This document shows, in pieces, positions 9,429 to 18,677 of a stretch of 39,271 bases of DNA (its first letter is position 1; the number at the start of each line of letters is the position of its first letter). Below the pieces are notes generated by a model that worked only from the letters and a program-made list of their open reading frames with translations, was not told the DNA's origin and made no database searches. The DNA is from Candidatus Krumholzibacteriia bacterium (GTDB lineage: Bacteria > Krumholzibacteriota > Krumholzibacteriia > WVZY01 > JAKEHA01), in NCBI GenBank assembly GCA_025923935.1, contig JAICFA010000003.1, positions 1 to 39,271 on the forward strand, in the 5' to 3' direction. A program made the position numbers and the translations under genes.

Positions 9429-10160
9429 TCAACGGATTTGGGCCGCCAGTGCGGGCAATACCGACATCGCGCCACCCGGGACGAACACGTCCGCCAACTC
9501 TGACAGCGGCGTGGGCTCGGGGTTGATTTCGACGACGTGCGCCCCCGCCGCCTTTGCTTCGGCCGCGAAGCCCGCAGCGGGGTAGACGAGCCCGGACGTT
9601 CCCACGACCAAGAGCACGTCGCAGTGGGCGAGTGCATGGTAGGCGGCGTCGAGATGCGCGGGTTGCAGCATCTCGCCGAACCACACCACGTCGGGGCGAA
9701 GCAGCGAGCCGCAGGCACAATGCGGCGGTGTTTCGCCGCTTGCGAACGGCTCGCGCGCAGGATGGTCGCGGTCGAAGCACTTGTAGCGAAAAATATTCCC
9801 GTGCAGCTCGATCACGTGCTTCGATCCCGCCGCCGCGTGCAGGCCGTCGATGTTCTGCGTGAGCACGACGAAGGTGTGCGCGCGTGCCTCCCACTGCGCG
9901 AGTGCTACGTGCCCCGCGTGCGGCTGGGCCTGCGCGATCATCGCACGCCGGTCGGCGTACCAGCGCCACACCAACGCGGGATCGCGACGAAATCCGTCGC
10001 GCGTGGCCAGCGCTTGCGGATCGTAGTTCGCCCACAGGGCATTGGGCGCGTCGCGAAACGTCGGAATCCCACTTTCCTTCGACATGCCCGCGCCCGTTGT
10101 CACCACGATGCGCTGCGCGCCGCGTAGCATCTCGACCGCCTGTGCGAGCTCGTTGGTCAC
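9429..10160 (-). CDS. Sir2-family NAD-dependent protein deacylase (class III-like)
   Basis: GTG start; TTGAGMSKESGIPTFRD, LTQNIDGLHAAAGSKHVIELHGN, LRPDVVWFGEMLQ, VVGTSGLVYPAA. Confidence 0.95.
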   Translation of the reverse strand: MTNELAQAVEMLRGAQRIVVTTGAGMSKESGIPTFRDAPNALWANYDPQALATRDGFRRDPALVWRWYADRRAMIAQAQPHAGHVALAQWEARAHTFVVLTQNIDGLHAAAGSKHVIELHGNIFRYKCFDRDHPAREPFASGETPPHCACGSLLRPDVVWFGEMLQPAHLDAAYHALAHCDVLLVVGTSGLVYPAAGFAAEAKAAGAHVVEINPEPTPLSELADVFVPGGAMSVLPALAAQIR

Positions 10161-11113
10161 GGGTGCGCCCGGCTCGGCTTGCGCGCCGGCGGCCACCACG
10201 TGGCGACTGCGATGCCCGCCAAGATGAGCGCGGCGCCCACACCGAGCCGCGGTGAGACAGTTTCGCCCAACAGCCATACGCCGAACAACACCGCGATCAC
10301 GGGAATAATGAAGGTTTGGTACGAGATCACGGTGACGTCGAGGTGTTTGATCGCGTAGAAAAAGAGCGAAAACGCACCCACCGATCCGGCCAGCGCGAGA
10401 TAGATGATCGAGAGCCACGTCGTGCGGTTGAACTCGAGGGGATTGGCGTTCTCGGAAATCAGCGCACCCACCCCCGCCGCCACCGCCCCGGTCGCGAACG
10501 GAATCAACAGCGATACCACCGGGTGATAGCCGCGGTTCCATTTCTTGGTGGCCACCGAGCCAATCGACGCGGCGCACACACTCCCCAGCACGCACGCGAC
10601 ACCGGCCGCGTGCTCGCTGCCGCCGGACGCAGCCCCGGCGCGCCAGCTGTCCGCGAAGATAACGGCGACACCGCCAATGCCGATCGCGATCCCCAACAGC
10701 TTGCGCGGTGTCAGCGGATCGTTGAGAGCGACGCGCGCGATCAGTGCGACGATGAGCGGCATAGTGGCGTACAGCACGGCCGCTTGCCCCGAGGGAATGC
10801 GCTGCTCGCCGAAGTAAACCAGCGAATACGGCAGCACGATGTGAAACATGCCGAGTGCCACACCCAACTTCACGAAATGGCCCTCGCGCGGGATGGGGAC
10901 GCGCAGCGCGCGCACAATGAGCCACACCGCGGTCGTGGCGATCGCCATGCGGACGGCGATGCTCGTCAACGGCGGCGCTCCCCGAAGGCCGATCTTGATC
11001 CCCATCCAGGTGGAGCCCCAAATAAGGCACATCGCGGCATACGCCAGCACGAGCCGGGTGGTGTGATTGCTCACAAGGATGCCGCCGCCGGTCGGGTCAT
11101 GGCCGGTCACCAT
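10157..11113 (-). CDS. EamA/DMT-superfamily transporter
   Basis: 318 aa, ten-helix pattern, LIWGSTWMGIKIGL, FGEQRIPSGQAAVLYATMPLIVALIA. Confidence 0.93.
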   Translation of the reverse strand: MVTGHDPTGGGILVSNHTTRLVLAYAAMCLIWGSTWMGIKIGLRGAPPLTSIAVRMAIATTAVWLIVRALRVPIPREGHFVKLGVALGMFHIVLPYSLVYFGEQRIPSGQAAVLYATMPLIVALIARVALNDPLTPRKLLGIAIGIGGVAVIFADSWRAGAASGGSEHAAGVACVLGSVCAASIGSVATKKWNRGYHPVVSLLIPFATGAVAAGVGALISENANPLEFNRTTWLSIIYLALAGSVGAFSLFFYAIKHLDVTVISYQTFIIPVIAVLFGVWLLGETVSPRLGVGAALILAGIAVATWWPPARKPSRAHP

Positions 11114-11191
11114 AGCGCATGCCGAGACTTCGCGAAAGCAAGTCCTAACGCGGTGAAACCGGATGAGTTACACATGGCGAGCAGGCCGAGA

Positions 11192-11221
11192 TTGACACCC
11201 CGGGGAACGCGGGGGTAGCAT
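11192..11221 (+). promoter_or_regulatory. Putative sigma70-type promoter for the downstream GT-C gene
   Basis: TTGACA (11192-11197), 18-nt spacer, TAGCAT (11216-11221), about 65 nt before the start codon. Confidence 0.45.
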
Positions 11222-11285
11222 GAGACTCGATAAATCACCGTATTTCCCTGAGAGGTAATACCTAGTAACAACTGGTAACGTCCCC

Positions 11286-12992
11286 TTGAGAAAAATTAGC
11301 CCCGGCCTTTTCGTCGTCTTGGCGGCGGCGGCGGCAGTGCATCTGGCGATTGCCTTACAGGATTTCGGCACGCTCGCGCGCAACGGCTTCCTCTACGACG
11401 ATAGCTTTTATGCCTTCCAGATTGCGCGCAACATCGCGCACGGTGAAGGTGCCACGTTCGACGGCATCCACGCCACCAACGGCTTTCAGCCGCTCTACGT
11501 TGGTGTGCTGGTGCCGCTGTACTGGATTGCCGGGGACAGTCCTACCCTTCCGATTCATCTCGCGCTGATTTTCTCGGCGCTCATCACCGTCGCCACCGCG
11601 TTCATTCTTTATCGGCTGGTGGCGCGCCGCGCCAGCGAGGCGGCCGCGTTGATCGTCGCCGGCGCGTGGGCGTTCTCTCCCATCGTCATTCGACAAGCCG
11701 CCAACGGGCTCGAGACCGCACTGTCGCTGTTTTCGTGCGCGCTTGCCGTCGACTTCTATCTCCACCGCGTGCGCTCGGCGAGCGCGCCGTCGCGCCGCAC
11801 GTTTCTTGCGCTGGGGGCACTGCTTGGCTTCGCCATGCTGGCGCGCGTCGACCTGGGATTCTTGGCACTCGCCCTGGGCCTGGATTATTTGTTGGTGGCC
11901 CGCGGACGCATGCGCGGCGAAGGCGCGGCACTGCCGTGGCGCAGTAATGTCGCCACCGCGCTGGCGGCTGGGATCATCGTGTGTCTGCCGTGGGCCATTT
12001 ACGGCATCGCGTCGGTGGGCTCGCCCCTCTCCGAGAGCGGGCGCGCGACGCGCACGCTGGCCATCGCCTATGCGCCCTTCTTCGATTTGGGATCGTCCAC
12101 GGACCGCGAGCCCAGCGCCGGCTTCATGGCCCAGCACTTCGAGCGCTCGCTCAAGACACTCAAGGTGATTCCCGCCGTGCACCCCGTGTTCCGCGGCGTG
12201 CGCAAGATGTCGGAAGGCATGCACGGCGGCGAGACCGCGGCGAATATCATCGGCGTGATTCTGCTGGGGTCTTCCGCGGCGTGGTGGTGGCGCCGCCGCC
12301 GCAACCGGCCGGAGATGCGCGAGCTCGACTTCTTGCTCCTGTTCTGCGTGATGATGATCGTGGCGTATTCCACGTACGTGTTCGGCGTGTTCTTTTTCCT
12401 GCGCTATTACTATCCGCTGTATTTCGTCGGCATGGTGTTCGCCGGCTTGGCGGTCGACGACATCATCGCGTGGGCGCGCCGCCATTCGCTCGGCGTGCGC
12501 CGCGTCGCCCTCGCGGCCAGCGGGGTGTATGCCTCTGCGTTGTTGTTCATGAGCTACACCAGTGCCTTCCGCACCGTGCCGGTGTACGGCTTCTACGATG
12601 CGGCGCGCTGGGTCGCGACGCACACCGAGGCGTCGGAGACCATCGGCGTGTTCCAGGGCGGTGCCATCGGATATCTCTCCGACCGCCGCGTCGTCAACCT
12701 GGACGGCAAGGTCAACGGGGAAGCGTACCAGGCCATGCGCGAGGGCCGGATGCGCGAATACGTCGACCGCGCCCACATCGACTTCGTGCTCGACAGCGAG
12801 CGCGTCCTCGACCTCTTCCTCGGACCGTGGAGCGACGAAGATCGCGCGCGCATCGCGCACGACACGGTCTTCGACGGCGCCCGCCACGGTGTAAGCGGCT
12901 GGATCGGCTTCCGGCTCTCGCCACCGCGCGGCTACGGCGCCGGTGCCGCGAGCTCGTCGGCGCAGCGCGTGCAGCCGGACCGCGCGCCGTAA
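11286..12992 (+). CDS. Polytopic GT-C-type glycosyltransferase / membrane mannosyltransferase-like protein
   Basis: TTG start; FLYDDSFYAFQIARNIAHGEGATFDGIHATNGFQPLYVGVLVPLYWIAG; multiple transmembrane helices. Confidence 0.78.
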   Translation: MRKISPGLFVVLAAAAAVHLAIALQDFGTLARNGFLYDDSFYAFQIARNIAHGEGATFDGIHATNGFQPLYVGVLVPLYWIAGDSPTLPIHLALIFSALITVATAFILYRLVARRASEAAALIVAGAWAFSPIVIRQAANGLETALSLFSCALAVDFYLHRVRSASAPSRRTFLALGALLGFAMLARVDLGFLALALGLDYLLVARGRMRGEGAALPWRSNVATALAAGIIVCLPWAIYGIASVGSPLSESGRATRTLAIAYAPFFDLGSSTDREPSAGFMAQHFERSLKTLKVIPAVHPVFRGVRKMSEGMHGGETAANIIGVILLGSSAAWWWRRRRNRPEMRELDFLLLFCVMMIVAYSTYVFGVFFFLRYYYPLYFVGMVFAGLAVDDIIAWARRHSLGVRRVALAASGVYASALLFMSYTSAFRTVPVYGFYDAARWVATHTEASETIGVFQGGAIGYLSDRRVVNLDGKVNGEAYQAMREGRMREYVDRAHIDFVLDSERVLDLFLGPWSDEDRARIAHDTVFDGARHGVSGWIGFRLSPPRGYGAGAASSSAQRVQPDRAP

Positions 12993-13094
12993 CCTCGGTT
13001 TCTGCGATCGTCCCTCTCCTGCTCGCTAACCTCGGCCCTGTAATCGTCCCTCTCCGCGCGGAGATAACCTCGGCCTCTGCGATCGTCCCTCTCC
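12990..13094. repeat. Three degenerate tandem copies of a ~37-bp unit with core taacctcggcctctgcgatcgtccctctcc
   Basis: Copies at 12990-13019, 13027-13055 and 13065-13094, read directly from the sequence; the first begins at the TAA stop of the upstream gene. Confidence 0.9.
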
Positions 13095-13177
13095 GCTCAT
13101 ACCGGCGCTCGATGAATCGCAAATTCGTGTTGTAGTCGAGCGCCGAAAATCGCGTCGAGGGATCGATCACAGAGGCC
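13072..13177. repeat. Inverted repeat enclosing a perfect 10-bp hairpin
   Basis: ggcctctgcgatcgtccctc (13072-13091) versus reverse complement of gagggatcgatcacagaggcc (13157-13177); inside it cggcgctcga (13103-13112) pairs perfectly with tcgagcgccg (13136-13145). Confidence 0.85.
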
Positions 13178-14136
13178 TAGTAGTTTTTGATGATGGGTTC
13201 CATCTCGTGCATGAGACGGACGCGGCCGCCGGGGCGTGACAGGACGGGGAGGGCGCGGGGCAGCACCTTGACGTCGAGGGGCCTGTCGCGACGGCCGAGG
13301 TATTCGCCGTCGATGTGAATGGGAAAGGGGTGCGAGGCGGTGACGCGAACGCGTGCGGCGGTATGAAGGCCGATACCGCGCTTGCCGGCGTGGCGACCGC
13401 GAATGGTGCTGGGCAAGAGCGACAGCATGCGCAGGCGCGGCATGCGATCGGCGGTGCACACGTCGAGGTGGCCGTCGTCGGCGACGGCGCGCGGGTTGAT
13501 GTAGAAACCGCCGCCGGCGCGCGGGCCGTTGCCGATCGACACGAGTAGAAATTCGCCGTCGATGCGACGGTTGCCATCGGGCGCGCCAACCGGCTCCGCA
13601 ACGAGATCCCCATCAAAGAGCTCCAACGAGAAGCGATTGGATTCGTACTGCGCGAGAGCTTTTCCCACCGCGAGCAGATACAGCGCGAGTCCGCGCACAC
13701 GCCGGATCGACAGACTGTGATAGGTAACGAGTGCTTCGAAGCCGATGCCGATGCTGTTGGCACAGTAGCGGTCGCCGCAGTCGAGGACGTCGAGACGAAA
13801 GCCCGCGCCGCGCGCCACCACCTCGGCGAGCTCTTCCGGCGTACGGGGACATTCCACCAAGGACGCGAAGTCGTTGCCCGAGCCGCTGGGGACGACCACC
13901 AACGGGACCGGGTGGGGCATGAGCCCGTTGACGACTTCGCTCACGGTCCCGTCGCCGCCCACCGCGCAAACCACGTCCGAATCGGCCGCCGCCTGCCGTG
14001 CTAGCTCGCTCGCGTGGCCCGGTCCTTGCGTCCAAAGGAATTGGGTATCGCCACGTACCGCACGGGCATAGCGCTCGACGGTGGTTCGCGTCCTACCGCG
14101 CCCGGCCATGGGGTTGGCTATGAAACTGACTCGCAT
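13177..14136 (-). CDS. Diacylglycerol/lipid kinase (YegS/DAGK-catalytic family)
   Basis: MRVSFIANPMAGRGRT, CAVGGDGTVSEVVNGLM, VVVPSGSGNDFA, IGNGPRAGGGFYINPRAVADDGHLDVC. Confidence 0.95.
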   Translation of the reverse strand: MRVSFIANPMAGRGRTRTTVERYARAVRGDTQFLWTQGPGHASELARQAAADSDVVCAVGGDGTVSEVVNGLMPHPVPLVVVPSGSGNDFASLVECPRTPEELAEVVARGAGFRLDVLDCGDRYCANSIGIGFEALVTYHSLSIRRVRGLALYLLAVGKALAQYESNRFSLELFDGDLVAEPVGAPDGNRRIDGEFLLVSIGNGPRAGGGFYINPRAVADDGHLDVCTADRMPRLRMLSLLPSTIRGRHAGKRGIGLHTAARVRVTASHPFPIHIDGEYLGRRDRPLDVKVLPRALPVLSRPGGRVRLMHEMEPIIKNY

Positions 14137-16048
14137 ATTTTGCACGCGACCCTGCGCATCGCCACAGGGACACCCGAGGCTATCCGAGCAGCTGCGCGCG
14201 CGAAAACGGAATTCTGCGGGGGGCGCGGCGGTCGCCGCATTGGTGCTCGGCGCCTCCGCCACGCTTTGGGCCTCCCCGACGGCCACCGCGCTGCGCGACG
14301 TCTGGCACGTCGGACCCATGCCGGCGGTACGTGCGCTGTGCCATACCGGCAACCTGCTGTGGGTGGGAACGGCGGCCGGGCTCTATCTCGTCGATATTCG
14401 TAACGGCACCGTCCTCGCCCACGAAGTGGCGGGGGAGAAGCTGCCGTCGACATCGGTTCGCGCCATCGCGGCCAAGGGTGACAGCGTGTTCGTTGGCACC
14501 GACGCGGGGCTGGCCATGTTTCGCCGTGGGAAGGACGGTACCATCGAGTCGCGCGTGTTCGTGCCGGCTGCACCCGGACCTCTCAAGAAAGTCCCGCTCG
14601 CGCGCATCGCGGGACTGGGCGTGGGTGCGAACGGTGACGTGCTCCTCGCGACGTCGGGGCGCGGCGCCGGCATCATTACGCGCGGGCGCGGCTACGCCAT
14701 CACGCGGCGCGATTCGCTGCTCGACGACAAGGTGTTCGCCGTTGCCGATCGCGCCGATGGGACGCGCTACTTCGCGACGTCGATGGGATTGTGCGCGCAA
14801 GTGCGCGACACCGTGTTCGTCTCCTTCCAAGCCGGCGCGGGTATTCCGCGCGGCGAAGTGCGGGCACTCGCGCCCGCCGATCGAAAAACGTTCTACTTGC
14901 TGGTCGCGAATCACGGCGTATTTCGCTTCGACGGCGCGCACGCGGCGGAAGTGAAGTCGCCGCCCGACGTGCGGCTGCGCGACGCCATCGCGATCTCGGC
15001 GGGCAGCGACGGCACCTTGTGGGCCGTGGGCGACGGCTGGATCTACGCGCGGCGTGGAAGTAAGTGGACGCGCGTAACGCCGCCGGAATCGGATCGCGCA
15101 GCGCGCTGGACGGTGGTGGTCGCCGATGGCGCCGGCGCGTTCGTGGGGTCGAGCGATGGCCGCGTGCTGGCGGTGAATCGCGGGGGTGCCTTGCGTGTGG
15201 TACTGCCCGTGGGATTGCCGGCGGCGCGCGTGGAGTCGATCGCTGCCGACGGAACGGGTACCGCCTGGTTCGTGTGCGATGGGCAGCTGGTACGCGCCGA
15301 CGCCGCGGCGCGCACGTTCACGACGGACGACGCACCGAGCGACGTACGCGCCATCGCGCTGTCGCCCGTGGGCGAGGTGTGGACCGCGGGCCGCTGGAGT
15401 GTTCGCCACCGCGCGGCCGATGGATGGGCCGACGCCCACCCCGATGTGGCGGAGCCGGACCCGTCATTCACCGCGCTGGTCGCGGATGGGCGCGGGGTGT
15501 GGGTGGGCACCGCATCGGGAGCGCTGTACCGCTACGACGGCGGACTGTGGCTGCGCATGGCGCGCGCCAGCGGTGCTCGCGTCGACGAAATACACGCCGC
15601 GGACGAAAGCGCGTGGTCGCTGCGCGACGGCCGACTCTATCGCAGCGAAGACGGGCGCTGGCGGCATTACGCCGGCATCGACAGTGCCGCCGCGGTGGTC
15701 GATGTTGCGCGCTCGCCGGGTGGGGTGTGGGTGGCGGCGACCGAGACCGACCTGTACGCCTTCGACGAAGCGAAGCGCGCCTGGAAGCCGGGACGCGACT
15801 GGAGTGCGTCCGGTCCGGGTGCCCTGCGCGGTCGCATGCGCGCGTTGTCGTTCGACGCCGAGGGGCGCTTCATCGTCGGTACCACCGAAGGCGTGGCGCT
15901 GTGGGGTGCCAAGAGTGTGCGCTGGCTCACAGCGGGCGATGGACTCGGCGGCGCCCATGTCGCCGACCTCGCCGTCGACGGCGACCGTTTGTGGATTGGC
16001 TTTGCCGAAGATGGTGTTTCGGTAATTTCGCTGCGTGAGTTATGGTGA
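14120..16048 (+). CDS. Exported two-component-regulator-type beta-propeller protein without a kinase domain
   Basis: Signal-like segment GGAAVAALVLGASATLWAS; repeated blades such as LLWVGTAAGLYLVDIRNG, SVFVGTDAGLAMFRRG, GVWVGTASGALYRYDGG, RFIVGTTEGVALWG, RLWIGFAEDGVSVI. Confidence 0.8.
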   Translation: MKLTRIFCTRPCASPQGHPRLSEQLRARKRNSAGGAAVAALVLGASATLWASPTATALRDVWHVGPMPAVRALCHTGNLLWVGTAAGLYLVDIRNGTVLAHEVAGEKLPSTSVRAIAAKGDSVFVGTDAGLAMFRRGKDGTIESRVFVPAAPGPLKKVPLARIAGLGVGANGDVLLATSGRGAGIITRGRGYAITRRDSLLDDKVFAVADRADGTRYFATSMGLCAQVRDTVFVSFQAGAGIPRGEVRALAPADRKTFYLLVANHGVFRFDGAHAAEVKSPPDVRLRDAIAISAGSDGTLWAVGDGWIYARRGSKWTRVTPPESDRAARWTVVVADGAGAFVGSSDGRVLAVNRGGALRVVLPVGLPAARVESIAADGTGTAWFVCDGQLVRADAAARTFTTDDAPSDVRAIALSPVGEVWTAGRWSVRHRAADGWADAHPDVAEPDPSFTALVADGRGVWVGTASGALYRYDGGLWLRMARASGARVDEIHAADESAWSLRDGRLYRSEDGRWRHYAGIDSAAAVVDVARSPGGVWVAATETDLYAFDEAKRAWKPGRDWSASGPGALRGRMRALSFDAEGRFIVGTTEGVALWGAKSVRWLTAGDGLGGAHVADLAVDGDRLWIGFAEDGVSVISLRELW

Positions 16049-16247
16049 GCCGTGAGCCACCCGGGGACGGGGTGTCCACGAAATGGCGTTGGTGGCCAAA
16101 AGACGGCTGTGGTACTATCAATTTCGCCCCCCAACCCAAGAGGTCAGCGAAGAGCCATTGATATCGACTCCATGAGGCGCGAACCCGTGAACCGCGGTGT
16201 CGCGGAGCTTGCATCCAAAGGATCCCGTCCGAGGGAGTTGACGATCA

Positions 16248-17474
16248 ATGTGGCAATTGCTGTTCTGGCTTAGCCTCGGCCTCCTCGTCTACGTCTACGC
16301 CGGTTATCCGCTGCTCCTGGCTTTGCTGGGACGGATGCGGCGCCGTGCCACGCCGGACGCCTCTGCATTGTCGCCCTCGGTGTGCCTCGTCATTTCCGCC
16401 CACAACGAAGAAGCGGTTCTCCGCGACAAGATCGAAAACAGTCTGGGGCTGCGCTACGACGGCCGCATGGCCATCGTGGTGGCGAGCGACGGCTCGACCG
16501 ACCGCACCGACGCCATTGCGTCCGCGTACCAGGACCACGGTGTCGAGCTGTTGCGCTGGCCGGTGCGCCGCGGCAAAAGCACGGTGCTGAACGATGTCGT
16601 GCGCGAGCGGAGCGAAGACATCATCGTCTTCACCGACGCCAACTCGTTGTTCGGCGCCGACGCGATCGCGTGTTTGATCGATCACTTTCGCGCGACGAGT
16701 GTGGGTTGTGTGGTGGGCGAGCTCAAGTACGTGCGCGACGAGAGCACGGTTGGCCAGGGCGAGAGCCTGTATTGGCGCTACGAGTCGCGGGTGAAGGTGC
16801 TCGAAAGCCGGTTGGAGAGCGTGCTGGTGGCGAACGGCTCCATCTTCGCGGCGCGCCACGAGCTGGTGCGCGAGATCTACCCCGACGTCGCCAACGACTT
16901 CCAGATTCCCTTCGACGTGGCCAACCAAGGCTACGGCGTGGTGTACGAGCCGCGCGCCATCGCGATCGAGTGCTCCGCCGAGCATTGGGAAGAAGAATTC
17001 GGGCGCAAGGTGCGCATCGTGCTGCGCGGCATTACCGGATTCTCGCGCTTGCGGCCGCGCATTCGCGGCGTGCGCCTGTGGCAGTTCGTGAGCCACAAGC
17101 TGCTGCGCTGGAGCGTGGGTGCGTTCCTGCTGGTATTGCTGGCGTCGAGCATGGCGTTGGCCAGTCGCAGCACCGGCTACGCGCTGTTTCTGGCCCTCCA
17201 GCTGTTGTGCTACGTGGCGGCCGCGGCCGGTTGGGCCGTGCGGCGCCGCCCGAGTGTTCCCCGCGCGTTGTACGTGCCGTTCTACTTCACCATGGTCAAC
17301 TGGGCGGCGTTGGCCGCCATGGTGCGCTTCGTGGCGGGGGGCCGCCAGGCGGTGTGGGAAAAAGCGGCCAGCACGCGCGCCACTCCGTCGCGCGGCTTCG
17401 AGACCGGGGGCGTCGGAGCGCTGCCGGCGGCCGCGGGTGAGCGCGGCGCGCGCGGACGCTTGATCGAGAAGTAA
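16248..17474 (+). CDS. Membrane-anchored family 2 glycosyltransferase
   Basis: CLVISAHNEEAVLRDKIENSLGL, IVVASDGSTDRTDAIASAY, VFTDANSLFGADAI, flanked by N- and C-terminal hydrophobic helices. Confidence 0.92.
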   Translation: MWQLLFWLSLGLLVYVYAGYPLLLALLGRMRRRATPDASALSPSVCLVISAHNEEAVLRDKIENSLGLRYDGRMAIVVASDGSTDRTDAIASAYQDHGVELLRWPVRRGKSTVLNDVVRERSEDIIVFTDANSLFGADAIACLIDHFRATSVGCVVGELKYVRDESTVGQGESLYWRYESRVKVLESRLESVLVANGSIFAARHELVREIYPDVANDFQIPFDVANQGYGVVYEPRAIAIECSAEHWEEEFGRKVRIVLRGITGFSRLRPRIRGVRLWQFVSHKLLRWSVGAFLLVLLASSMALASRSTGYALFLALQLLCYVAAAAGWAVRRRPSVPRALYVPFYFTMVNWAALAAMVRFVAGGRQAVWEKAASTRATPSRGFETGGVGALPAAAGERGARGRLIEK

Positions 17475-17486
17475 ACTTCAACCCTC

Positions 17487-18677
17487 ATGCTGTTTTTCTT
17501 TCAAACGCTGATTGCTTGGCGGAGGTTCATCATCGTGGGCGCGCTGGCGTCCGCGATCGTGTTGGGAGCCGTGAGCTTCGTGCTGCCGTCGTGGTATACG
17601 GCGCGCACATCCATCTTTCCTCCCGAGCCGACCATGGCGCTACCGATGTACGCCGAGGTCATGCAGCAGCTGTCCGCGCCGCTCCTCGGTCCCATCGCAA
17701 CCGGTGCTGCCCCCGAGACCATCTACATCGAGATGGTCAAGAGCCGCAGCGTAGGCGAGAAGGTCATCAACGAATTCGATCTCAAGAATCTCTACCGCTG
17801 CGATCACATCGAGGAGTGCCTCGATGAGCTGCACTCGCACATGGGATTCACGCTGCTCGAAAACGGAATCCTGATCGTAACCTTCGAGGACCGCGACCCC
17901 GAGCGTTCGGCTGCGATCGCCAACCGCATGATCGAGCTCATCGACGAGACGACGCGCGGCCTCAAGGTGACGCGCGCGGGTCGTACGCGTGCCTTCGTTG
18001 AAACGCAGGTCACGGAGCGCGAGAAGCTACTCGCCGAAGCCGAAACCGACCTCAAGGAATTCCAGGAGAAGTTCGACACCGTCGATCTCGACGAGCAACT
18101 GCGCTCGGCCATGGACATCGTGACGTCACTGTCCGCGCGTGCGATCGCGCTGGAGACCGAGATGCGCATCATGTCGCACTACACCTCCAAGAGCTCGGAG
18201 GAGTACCTACGTAAGCAGAACGAGTACAACGAGGTCGTCAGACAGATCGGGAAGCTGAAGTCCAACGGTGAGGGCGCCGCCGACCTGGATATGGTGCGGT
18301 CGTACATCCCCGCGCTCGCGGACGTTCCCGACGTGGCGCTCAAGTACATTCGCTTGAAGCGCGCGGTCGAAGTGCAGACCACCGTTTACACGATGCTGGT
18401 GAGCGAATACGAGAAGGCGCGCATTGAAGAGGCGCGCGACACGCCCGTGGTACAGGTGTTGGACCCGGCGGCCCCGCCGTCGATTCGCAGCCGGCCCAAA
18501 CGCAAGCTCTTCGTGCTGGTAGGATTCCTCGCGGGGATGGCCTGGAGCTCCTGCGTGGCGATGTTTTCGACCGCGTGGCGGGAGAACCGCGGGAAGTCCG
18601 CCGACGTTCGGCGCCTGCTGGAGCCGGTGACCGAAGACTTGAGTCGCGTGCGACGCCGTCGCGTCAAGACGCCGTGA
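17487..18677 (+). CDS. Wzz/GumC-type chain-length determinant protein (no kinase domain)
   Basis: N-terminal TM, PSWYTARTSIFPPEPTM, coiled coil, C-terminal VVQVLDPAAPPSIRSRPKRKLFVLVGFLAGM. Confidence 0.88.
   Translation: MLFFFQTLIAWRRFIIVGALASAIVLGAVSFVLPSWYTARTSIFPPEPTMALPMYAEVMQQLSAPLLGPIATGAAPETIYIEMVKSRSVGEKVINEFDLKNLYRCDHIEECLDELHSHMGFTLLENGILIVTFEDRDPERSAAIANRMIELIDETTRGLKVTRAGRTRAFVETQVTEREKLLAEAETDLKEFQEKFDTVDLDEQLRSAMDIVTSLSARAIALETEMRIMSHYTSKSSEEYLRKQNEYNEVVRQIGKLKSNGEGAADLDMVRSYIPALADVPDVALKYIRLKRAVEVQTTVYTMLVSEYEKARIEEARDTPVVQVLDPAAPPSIRSRPKRKLFVLVGFLAGMAWSSCVAMFSTAWRENRGKSADVRRLLEPVTEDLSRVRRRRVKTP

Noticed and set aside
11355-12887. 510-aa minus-strand ORF opposite the GT-C gene
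   Set aside because: His/Arg/Gln-rich composition without recognisable domains; explained by codon bias of the plus-strand gene.
12990-13094. CRISPR array interpretation of the three ~30-bp repeats
   Set aside because: Only three degenerate copies with 7-9-nt gaps instead of 25-40-nt unique spacers, and no cas genes nearby.
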